DNA of 64,000 nucleotides from Leuctra nigra (lineage: Eukaryota; Arthropoda; Insecta; Plecoptera; Leuctridae), in contig OW203763.1 in assembly GCA_934045905.1 (NCBI GenBank), positions 35,849,017-35,913,016 on the forward strand, read 5' to 3'. The first letter of the stretch is position 1; each line of letters opens with the position of its first letter. Made by a program: the position numbers and the translations under genes. Below are positions 36,501 to 48,500 of the stretch, piece after piece. The notes beneath the pieces were generated by a model. It was given only the letters and a program-made list of their open reading frames with translations. It did no database searches and was not told the DNA's origin.

Positions 36501-39500
36501 ATAACAATTGCTACTTGGTGTGATGTTCAACCCTTTGCTAAGGTGGCAACTCAACATGTCAACCTTCTCTTCAGGAAATAGAATTAAGTTATTTTTCAAA
36601 TGTGACTGAATGAATTTTACCTGGATAGTTTGATCCACATCAAGGAATTTTTTGGTGTCCCTTCTTAAAGTCATACCGCTTGTAAAATGGATAGCTAAGG
36701 TCGGTGGGGCATTATTTGACTACTACAATGGAGTTTTGACACCGTCATTGTACAAACACTGTCATTATAACAACACATCTATATCAATAAGTGAAGCATT
36801 ACAAATCGTAATTGTTGTGAGAACAAAACGCGAGTGTACATTTATATCTTATTCGAGCATGAACCCAATTGTAGTTCTAATGACGTACATGTTGTAGCTA
36901 TCTTGTACACGGTGCCAGTGCTCGCCGAGAACGTGGTCTGCATGGAGTACAAGGTGACATGTGTGTTGCAGGCTCATGGCTCGGCAGCATGAGAGGAACT
37001 TGCTGTAGACGCCATACAGACGAGTGCTGTACTGGAAAGCCTCCACCCAGCTATCTTGTACACGGTGCCAGTGCTCGCCGAGAACGTGGTCTGCATGGAG
37101 TACAAGGTGACATGTGTGTTGCAGGCTCATGGCTCGGCAGCATGAGTCAGGAACTTGCTGTAGACGCCACACAGACGAGTGCTGTACTGGAAAGCCTCCA
37201 CCCAGCTATCTTGTACACGGTGCCAGTGCTCGCCGAGAACGTGGTCTGCATGGAGTACAAGGTGGCATGTGTGTTGCAGGCTCATGGCTCGGCAGCATGA
37301 GTCAGGAACTTGCTGTAGACGCCACACAGACGAGTGCTGTACTGGAAAGCCTCCACCCAGCTATCTTGTACACGGTGCCAGTGCTCGCCGAGAACGTGGT
37401 CTGCATGGAGTACAAGGTGGCATGTGTGTTGCAGGCTCATGGCTCGGCAGCATGAGTCAGGAACTTGCTGTAGACGCCACACAGACGAGTGCTGTACTGG
37501 AAAGCCTCCACCCAGCTATCTTGTACACGGTGCCAGTGCTCGCCGAGAACGTGGTCTGCATGGAGTACAAGGTGGCATGTGTGTTGCAGGCTCATGGCTC
37601 GGCAGCATGAGTCAGGAACTTGCTGCAGACGCCATACAGACGAGTGCTGTACTGGAAAGCCTCCACCCAGCTATCTTGTACACGGTGCCAGTGCTCGCCG
37701 AGAACGTGGTCTGCATGGAGTACAAGGTGACATGTGTGTTGCAGGCTCATGGCTCGGCAGCATGAGTCAGGAACTTGCTGTAGACGCCATACAGACGAGT
37801 GCTGTACTGGAAAGCCTCCACCCAGCTATCTTGTACACGGTGCCAGTGCTCGCCGAGAACGTGGTCTGCATGGAGTACAAGGTGGCATGTGTGTTGCAGG
37901 CTCATGGCTCGGCAGCATGAGAGGAACTTGCTGTAGACGCCACACAGACGAGTGCTGTACTGGAAAGCCTCCACCCAGCTATCTTGTACACGGTGCCAGT
38001 GCTCGCCGAGAACGTGGTCTGCATGGAGTACAAGGTGACATGTGTGTTGCAGGCTCATGGCTCGGCAGCATGAGTCAGGAACTTGCTGTAGACGCCATAC
38101 AGACGAGTGCTGTACTGGAAAGCCTCCACCCAGCTATCTTGTACACGGTGCCAGTGCTCGCCGAGAACGTGGTCTGCATGGAGTTCAAGGTGGCATGTGT
38201 GTTGCAGGCTCATGGCTCGGCAGCATGAGTCAGGAACTTGCTGTAGACGCCACACAGACGAGTGCTGTACTGGAAAGCCTCCACCCAGCTATCTTGTACA
38301 CGGTGCCAGTGCTCGCCGAGAACGTGGTCTGCATGGAGTTCAAGGTGGCATGTGTGTTGCAGGCTCATGGCTCGGCAGCATGAGTCAGGAACTTGCTGTA
38401 GACGCCACACAGACGAGTGCTGTACTGGAAAGCCTCCACCCAGCTATCTTGTACACGGTGCCAGTGCTCGCCGAGAACGTGGTCTGCATGGAGTACAAGG
38501 TGGCATGTGTGTTGCAGGCTCATGGCTCGGCAGCATGAGTCAGGAACTTGCTGTAGACGCCACACAGACGAGTGCTGTACTGGAAAGCCTCCACCCAGCT
38601 ATCTTGTACACGGTGCCAGTGCTCGCCGAGAACGTGGTCTGCATGGAGTACAAGGTGGCATGTGTGTTGCAGGCTCATGGCTCGGCAGCATGAGTCAGGA
38701 ACTTGCTGTAGACGCCACACAGACGAGTGCTGTACTGGAAAGCCTCCACCCAGCTATCTTGTACACGGTGCAAGTGCTCGCCGAGAACGTGGTCGGGACG
38801 GGACTGTCGAGCAGGGAGCTGAAAGTACAGACTGAAGAAGAAGCGCCGTCAGCGCCTCCGCATCATGTTACTGTGGAGGCGATTAGCTCCACTCAACTCG
38901 CCTTGGCTTTTCAACCGCCGTCAGAGGATCAGTGGAATGGTCCGCTCTTAGGGCATTACGTCGGACGCAGGGAGTTGGGGTAATTGTTCGATACAATTAT
39001 AAGATTATTATTATTATTATTTATTAATTGAGGTTATAGCTCTTTGGTCATTTCCCACACTCCAGATGCCACCCCCTCCCTTCTATCTAAACAGTCATGA
39101 TCTTCCAACCCTCTTGCATCCATGACCATTTGGACATGACTGACCTGACATGGCGCTTCCACTTCTCTCTGTAGCTCGTCCTCCTACCTGGAGGGGTCTA
39201 CTAGTCCATCCTTTTCAGTCATCTCACCTCCCCCATCAGCTGCATTCGTCTTATTGCAATCCGTTTCGTTAATTTTATGATATCAGTTATACCAAGTCAA
39301 GATGTTATGACCATCTCTCATAGCCAATAGTGAAACAAATTATAAGACCCTTTCTGCTATTAGTTTGAAGTTAAAGATGAACGTGTCCATCTTATAATGC
39401 AAGGTACATATACAAAATTAAGAACGTTATTATTTATTTGTACTGTATGTAAATTAAATCATCTTCCTTACTGACTGCTAAAAAAACGTATTGAATTAAA

Positions 39501-42500
39501 CGTTTTATTTGCTGACGAACATTTACCAACCACGCACCCTGGTAGAGAAACCTTGAATTACTCGCCGTTGGTACCATTCATGGCTGCTAGATGGCGCTCT
39601 GTGTTCAATCGGGGAAAACGGCGAAGGAGACGGTGTTGGCGAGGAGTTCAGTAAAGTTATTGTACGCAGTTGACAGTTGTAATATACTAGTAACTTTGGT
39701 TATTGTTATTGCCCACTTCTTCGCAAACTTTTGGGTATCAAATATTATTATTGAAAGAACAATGTCTTAACCAGAGATTTGTTTTAACATAAATGAATAA
39801 CGCGAAGCACCCTCGTTGGTATAACACTATACTACATACATCCGTAAAAAGATGGTGTTTAATATTAAACGAATGATGAACTCCATCATATGATGGAGAG
39901 TTGTATTTCCTTCTACTGATGATGTGAAACGACGTGAATGTGTGTGCACGCAGCGACGCCGACGGCAAGCGACAGTACAACTTCAGCACGGTGCCTTGGC
40001 GCGACGGCGGTAAGATCGACGCCCGCCTCGACGATCTCAGCAAGTTCTGCAAGTACGGCCTCGTGGTGCAGGCGTTCAATGGGCGAGGACCGGGACCACT
40101 CTCACCGGAGATCGTCTCACAGACTCTGGAAGATGGTGAGAGAAGCGTGATTACCAGTTGAGATCTGTACGATGTCCATTTCAATAATTTGTCAGACATT
40201 CATTCATCCAATCAAGTTGTCAAATTGGAAGTTGGTCCATTAGGTCCATGGGGGGATGGTGTATTGTTAAAAAATATATTTGCTCTGCGATAATTTGAGG
40301 GTGAGGGGGGGCTGGGGGGAGGGCCCAACAAGCTTGGTTTGCTTGGGACCAGCAAACCATGGATTATGTACAAACCATGGTACATGGTTTGCATGGTTTG
40401 CTGTTAGAGTATACTTTAATATAGTCGACTGTATTTGTTGACATCAGTCAAATGGCAACTGATAGATCTTCAGGGGCGGATCAAGGGGCGATCCCCCCCC
40501 CCCCCCCCCACCACCAAGATTCCTCCTCCACCTTCTATAAAGATCAGCAAGTTTTTTCATTTCGTAATTTACAAAAATATCGCAATCATGGCTTGTTTAT
40601 TGGCAAGGATTATTCTGTGCTCTAAGAGTGCCTTAAAACTAAATGTTTTCTTCAATATTTCGGAAAAAATCGTCTTCGGCGGCTGAGAGCATGGGCGTCC
40701 ACAGGGGGGACTGGGGGCAAGGATGGCAATGTCAGGATATAGCATAACAATTTGGCGGTGTTAAAACGCTCTGTGGGGCTGGGTGGGGGGCTCCCCCCCC
40801 CATCCCCCGTAGCTTGTGGGACAATTGTTTTCCTTGCATTGCCCCCACCCCCTGGCAGAAAAACAGCGGACGCCCGTGGCTGGGGATACCCCTAGACCTC
40901 CTTTATATTTTCCAAAATCGCCCCCCCCCATGACAAGAGGCTAGATCCGCCCCTGTAGAGCTTGATTACATTATTCCAAAAGTGTGCAACGCAAAATCGA
41001 GAAAATGAACATTGGCCTTCTACCTCTGAGGTACAAAGATGTAAAGTGGAGTAAAGTAGGTTTGAAGGTAATATGGGCATATTTTCTAAGAAATGAAATG
41101 GCAAATAATTGAATTAATTTAAATTATTTAACTTAGATACTATTTGGAAATATACTAGATTCAATAGTATACGAATAGTCTAATGGTGAATTATAAATGA
41201 CAGAAGAGTTTGTGAATGGAAGTAGTCAAGGTACCTCTAAAGCTAGTTGATAAGGCTGTCTTAGACGCCTCTTCTAGCGCTTCTGTTTTCATGCTAACTG
41301 CTTTGTGACGTCAATATCAGATCGAATGGTTTGAGCAGCATTAAGATAGATAATTTGACTCGATAATCGTGTGGTCTCCTATCAGCTGATGACGACACAA
41401 ATCTGTTAGACAAGCATCAAATCAGAAACGCTTCAATCGACAATCTAGACCACTTACCAACCACTTTTATTGGCTCCTTGGGTGTTACCAAATACCATTG
41501 TAGTGATTTCTGTAGATCGCCTTGAGAATGGTAGAAAAGACTACATGGTCACTCCCCTGAAATATAGCACGTGGATTGCGCGCTATCCGAGTATAGTCAA
41601 CATTTTCCAAGTCACTGCCGTAATAATGTTGTGGATTTCTAGCAAATAATAACTAGCTTAACTAAAACTAGAAAGGTAACTAGTTAACTAAAATCAAGTG
41701 ATTTTAGAGATGATTCAGATCGTGTAAAGGGCTGTTATAAATTCATGACCTTGAAATGGAACATTTTGTCTAATGTACTTTCAGTTTCAGTCTAATGAGT
41801 AATTCTGAAGGGTTTAAATGCACAATCCACGCCACGAAGTGGAAGTATATAAAGATCAGGCATCGTGCTACATGGCCCCTGCAGTAGGACATTGTAACTA
41901 TCGCATCATGTCTGTTGCAGTCCCCACGGCAGCACCGCGAGACATCAGATGCAGCTCTGCCTCTGCCGACTCGCTACAAGTGAGCTGGCAACCTCCGTCA
42001 GAGCCATTCGTCCACGGCATCATCCAGGGCTACAAGCTCATGTTCGAGCCCATCATAAACAGTCCGCATATTGGTGGGTTCTGGTAACTGTCACAAATAA
42101 GGCAGCCAGCTAGTTAGAAATCATCGACTATTCTTAGGTTTATTGGGCAGTGAATATGGTAGAGGGATAGAGCAAGGTTGCTGGCAGTGGAGATGGATTT
42201 CCTAAGGAGTTGTGGGGTTTCAAGATTAGAGCATGTCTGAGGAATGAGAAGATAAGATGGATTGGAGTGAAAAGAACCGTGGTTGATTGTATATACACAA
42301 CGAGACTTGTGTGGTTTGGGCATGTTCAGCGCATGGGACCTCAGATGTGGCCGAAAAGATTAGAGGCTTGGATACCTCCGGCTCCTGGTAGAAGAAGACG
42401 AGGGCAGCCAGAGGAGGATTGGAAGAAACAGGTGCTGTTGGACATGTCAAGAAGAGAACTGGATGATGATGAGTGAATGGACAGAAATACAGTACTCCAT

Positions 42501-45500
42501 CTGGAGTGCGGAAAACGGCCGGTTAAGTCTGTAGACAACCCGTTATTTTATTTATTACGCTGGCAATGTTACTAATCCCATAACGCTGTCATAGGATAGG
42601 ACTTTATCTTGGCGTTAGGGATGTAGTCCTCGGTATTTTCTTCTAAGCCAAGCTCTATGTCTAAAAGGCTATTGACCTATTGCTTTCACTTATTTCGGCA
42701 TAGCAATGGCTCGCAAGATAGAGGGTTGAAACATTGCATAATGAATGTCTTCTTTCTCTGATCCTTGCAGTCACCGAATCTATCGAGAGCCAGACAAAGA
42801 TTACGATCGCATTGACGACTGTGCTGCATGGCCTCTTGAAGTTCACCAACTACAGCATCGAGCTACTGGCCTTCACCCGAGTAGGAGACGGCATCAAGTC
42901 GGCCAAAGCCTTCTGCAGGACGAAAGAAGACGGTCAGTAGCTCATAGTAGTCGATTCAACTTTATTGATGGATGTCCAAATTCGTGGCTGACCATTCAGA
43001 CCCAGCGTATCTATAATATGTATGAGACATGAAATTAACAAGATTATTAATTACTAAGTATTATGATTTTAATTTTAAACAATATAACTAGGTAATAAAT
43101 ACTTTGACACATACTAATAATAACATTACCTAGTTATATTACTAGATCTTACTAAACTAGGTAATCAAATGATAGCCAACACTCAATGAAAAGCTTTAAT
43201 AAATCAATCATTCTTATACAGAGTTATTATACAGATGGTTTTGGAGGATACTGATGGAATGCTTGAGGACTGATGGTACTATGGAGTCAGTGATATGAAG
43301 AAACACTTTAGAAAGTCCGTGAAGAAAGTTGAAATAGCGCCTCTTGCGCCAATCAACAGTCCAACAACTTCCCCATTTTCTCCCTTAATCTTGTATCGTC
43401 TGGCAAAATCTTCCACACACGGCTGGTAGGTATATCGTCTGTGCACTTGTGTTATTAGGACATATAACCTGTATTGCTCCAGGAATTATCATACTAATTT
43501 GAACCTTGAGTTGCAAAAGTTTCGTACACTGATTTCTGGAGACTGAGAAGAATCATACCTACAATCAAAAAGGCTGACATTTTGAATTTCGCGTATGTTG
43601 TTCTGCTGAAGCAAAACGAATTTGTAAGAGTTTGCAGGAATTACTGAACATTTACATACTCGTTTTAATGAATCGTTCTCAATGTGTGTAGTACCCGGGC
43701 CACCTGGAGGCATCAAGGCACTCCTCAAGAACACCGACACCGCCATCGTGTCCTGGCTGGCGCCGACCAACGCCAACGGCGTCATCCTCAAGTATGGCGT
43801 CTACGTGCGCATCGCCGAGGGTGGCCGACAGATTGACCTGCGCTCGATCCCGCATCAGTCGACGTCGCAACTCCACTACGAGCTGCCCGGGTTGAAGAGG
43901 AGGCTGCGCTACGAGTTCTCCGTCACGGCGTTCACCAAGATGGGGGAAGGACAGAGTTCACCGGTCACTGCGTTGACGCCGGGCTCTAAGGGTAAGCGAG
44001 AGCATTCGGAAGAGTTCATTGAATTCCTTACAGGTCTTTCTAGATCAAATTTTTTAACAAATTGTGTATTTCTTAAGCAATTGGTGATTGGTCATGCCAT
44101 ATTCTCAATGATGATTGTTGCAGATCACAACCTTTCTAATATGTTATTCTGTATGTATGTATTTTTTTTTTGTCTGGGGCTTAATGTCACACTTTTCTGC
44201 AGCGAGGCTAATGGCGACGGATGAATGATTATGATGATGATTGGGAGATGATGGTGAAGAGTAGGTAAGGATGGAAGGTGGGAAGGAGGCGGTCGTGGCC
44301 TATTAGTAGGGTACCTTCCCAACATTTGCCTGTCGACTGAGGGAAAACCACGAAAAAACCCCAGTCAGGAAGGACGGCCGCGGGAATCGAACCCAGGCCT
44401 CCGGAATACAAGTTCAGAGCGTTATCCACTCAGCCAACCTGTTCTGTTGTTCAATAAAACATACATGTATGTATGTATGTTTTATTGATCCGCTTTGTGG
44501 TACAATGCACGGTGGCAGAACATATAATATGATAATATTATCTCACATAATAACATGATATAACAATAATTATAATAGATGCATCTCGACATTAAAAATC
44601 TAGTAGGTATGTAGAAAAATGTTATGAATGAGATGAGTGATGTGTGATGAGTACAAACAATAATAGTATGGATGCAAGCTGCACCTTCTCAAGAAAATCA
44701 ATCTTAGTTGAGTTATGACATTAATTATTAATCATGATAGTACCTTACTCGAGATTAGATATCTAGTATGTAGAATAGTGATTAATGAGATGTGATGATG
44801 GTGTGATGCGTACATAGTATTATAGATGCATGCATCTTCTCAAGTAAATAGGTGAAGAGGTAGTAATATTAGGATGAAGGTGCCATGTTTCATTAGTGAG
44901 TACAGAGGTGAAAGATGACAGCAGGACAGTAATGGAGGTAGAAGGTTGAGGAAGACACGATTTAGGGAGACACGTCGATTAACTTGTTGAAGTCCACGAT
45001 GGTCAACACATCCTCCAAGTCCTTTGGAAGTTGATTCCACAATCCCACTGATCTGCCGAGGAGGGAGTATCTGCCCATGTCTGTCTTGTGCCTCGGGAGA
45101 TGGAGTTTCTTGTTGTAGACTTGACTAGCTGGTGAAGATCCTGCCATCCAGGCTGTCCGGAGACGGTCTTGAAGAGGTATCGAAGGCTGCATTTCTTGCG
45201 GCGGGATGCCAGCGATTCCCAGTGAAGGTCGTCAACGAGTCTTGAGACGCTGACGTGCGGTTGCTGTGTCGCCTTGTTCCATCTCCGATGGCAGTTCCAG
45301 ACGTACCTTGCCGCTTTTCTTTGGACCTTTTCGATGGAGTGTATTGCTGCCTTAGTGTGCGGGTCCCAGACACCAGAGCAGTATTCCAGCAGCGGTCTAA
45401 TTAGGCACTTGTATGCGTAGTCTCTTGTCTTGGGGAGGCTGCCTTTGATGTTACGCATAACAAAGTGAAGCATCTTTCTTGCTTTGGCTGTTAATTTGTT

Positions 45501-48500
45501 AATGTGAGGCGTCCAGTTCATGTCCGAAGACAGAGTAATTCCGAGGTATTTGCAGGATGAAGACTTTTCCACGTTTTGACCATTGATGTTATAACTAGTT
45601 GGTATTTGGCTCCGCTTTCTAGTAACTGACTACTGAAGATAAAATTAATTCAATATGTAAAATCTACTGATTGCTTAATCAGTGGATTTGAAAAGTGTGT
45701 CTTGGTGTACAAGAAAAAAAGCAAAATTTTCACGAATACAATAATTTAGTCCTGGTAATGGCAAACGTAACACCTCATATTTATTGGTGATTGTAGCTTA
45801 TTGTGCATATTGCATGATTTCATGAACTCATCCACTATAGAGCTATTTCTCACAAAAGTTACATTCAAGATATGTCTTGTGACTACTGCATCAAACTACA
45901 GGTATTATTGTATCAAACATCCCAGGATTAGAGCTCTTTTACATTTGCGTTCAAAAGATCACCTCTTAATATGTATCCCTCGTCCTGAGAATTGTTCTTC
46001 GCTTCCAGTGAACGCCGGCATCGTCTCATTCGGCGGTCTCCGCGTGGCCGTCTGGAAGAGCGACGTGCGCCTCCCTTGTCGCGCCGTCGGCCAGCCGGAG
46101 CCCGACCGCCACTGGCTGTGGGGCGGCGACCCAATCACTCACGGACCCCGCCTGGGCCAAGCCGCGGACGGCGCTCTTCTACTCTCGTCAGTACAGCGCA
46201 GCGATGAGGGACAGTACTCGTGTGTCGTCAAGAACGAACATGGAACCGATTCCATCATCTACAACCTCATGGTGCAAGTACCTCCGGGACAGCTGCTGTT
46301 ACTCGTCACCGGATTCACAAGGGACAGTATGAATCTACAGTGGAAGCTCGGTGACGATGGTGGAAGTCCGGTAGAGGGATTTGTTGTCAATTACAAACTG
46401 GAGCATGGTGAATGGGAAGAAGTGCCTGTGGAAGGACTGAGGTCCACGTTTGTCTTGGGTAACCTCCGGTGTGGTACCACTTACTTGGTGTTCGCGACCG
46501 CTTTCAACCGAGTGGGCAGCGGACCTCCCAGCGAGACATTGACTGTGAAGACCAGGGGCTCGATACCGCTGCTACCAGAACTCGATGATCTACTCGTCAT
46601 CAAATCTAGTGGCTTCGGACTGCAGCTAAACATTTGGCCCGATGGAGGATGTCCGATATTGTACTTCGTAGTGGAGTATGCTGGCCACAATTCTGAAGAC
46701 TGGGTTGTCGGTAAGTATATTTCACCAGAGGTGATTAATATGCGTAAACAGCTGCCTCTTATACTTCATAAGTGAACATCATTGGGAATTGTACAGCCAC
46801 TGCTAACCTTGTTAACTCATTATTTAGCAGATCGACACTATTCATAGTTGTAAATGGGACGAAATCGACTCCTATTGTGGTTACATCCGGTGTACCTCAA
46901 AGTTCGGAGCATGGGTCGAGTTCTTTTCGTCTTATTTGTCAATGATATTCCTGACATAATTTCAAACTGTATATAAAATATAGATATTACAGTATTTTTC
47001 TCTGCCAGCGTATTTGGCCACGCTTTACAAAATCGGTCAAAACCCCTCGTTTTGAGCATCCCTTCCATTATGATGCTAGATAGATTGGGAGATTGGGATT
47101 GCTAGATTGGGATGCGAGATACCTGCATTTTCCGTGACCGACTTTCCCCACTCCACCTTTCCACATTTTGGGAAGTACAAAACTGTGCAATAATACGCTT
47201 GCAGTGAAAACTAATATACATAAAATAAAATTAAATGGTAAATATGCACCCAAGAATGATATTGTACAATTTCACTGGCAAAGTAGTTCTTATTTATCAG
47301 TAACTATACTGTGTGATTGCTATTCCAGTGAACAACAACGTGGGCTCAGAGAAGGTGTTGGACATCATCGGACTGGATCCTGGCACCACGTACATGCTGC
47401 GAGTCACGCACGGCTCACAACGCCGCCGTGATACGGTGTGATTGCTATTCCAGTGAACAACAACGTGGGCTCGGAGAAGGTGTTGGACATCATCGGACTG
47501 GATCCTGGCACCACGTACATGCTGTGTATCACTGCTCACAACGCCGCCGTAATACGGTGTGATTGCTATTCCAGTGAACAACAACGTGGGCTCGGAGAAG
47601 GTGTTGGACATCATCGGACTGGATCCTGGCACCACGTACATGCTGCGAGTCACGGCTCACAACGCCGCCGTGATACGGTGTGATTGCTATTCCAGTGAAC
47701 AACAACGTGGGCTCGGAGAAGGTGTTGGACATCATCGGACTGGATCCTGGCACCTTGTACATGCTGCGAGTCACGGCTCACAACGCCGCCGTGATACGGT
47801 GTGATTGCTATTCCAGTGAACAACAACGTGGGCTCGGAGAAGGTGTTGGACATCATCGGACTGGATCCTGGCACCACGTACATGCTGCGAGTCACGCACG
47901 GCTCACAACGCCGCCGTGATACGGTGTGATTGCTATTCCAGTGAACAACAACGTGGGCTCGGAGAAGGTGTTGGACATCATCGGACTGGATCCTGGCACC
48001 ACGTACATGCTGTGTATCACTGCTCACAACGCCGCCGTGATACGGTGTGATTGCTATTCCAGTGAACAACAAAGTGGGCTCGGAGAAGGTGTTGGACATC
48101 ATCGGACTGGATCCTGGCACCACGTACATGCTGTGTATCACTGCTCACAACGCCGCCGTGATACGGTGTGATTGCTATTCCAGTGAACAACAACGTGGGC
48201 TCGGAGAAGGTGTTGGACATCATCGGACTGGATCCTGGCACCACGTACATGCTGCGTATCACTGCTCACAACGCCACCGTGATACGGTGTGATTGCTATT
48301 CCAGTGAACAACAACGTGGGCTCGGAGAAGGTGTTGGACATCATCGGACTGGATCCTGGCACCACGTACATGCTGCGTATCACTGCTCACAACGCCGCCG
48401 TGATACGGTGTGATTGCTATTCCAGTGAACAACAACGTGGGCTCGGAGAAGGTGTTGGACATCATCGGACTGGATCCTGGCACCACGTACATGCTGCGAG

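Larger units (their letters stand above)
43992..46008. other. Intron with SINE and LINE fragments
   Basis: About 2 kb. Holds the tRNA-related SINE at 44296-44442, a (GTAT)n run at 44463-44479 and the minus-strand reverse transcriptase fragment at 44960-45640. The rest is AT-rich. Confidence 0.6.

Noticed and set aside
36959..38720. 113- to 188-codon plus-strand ORFs and 66-codon minus-strand ORFs
   Set aside because: Frames repeated by the 155-bp array. Only the last unit (38673-38979) is a real exon.
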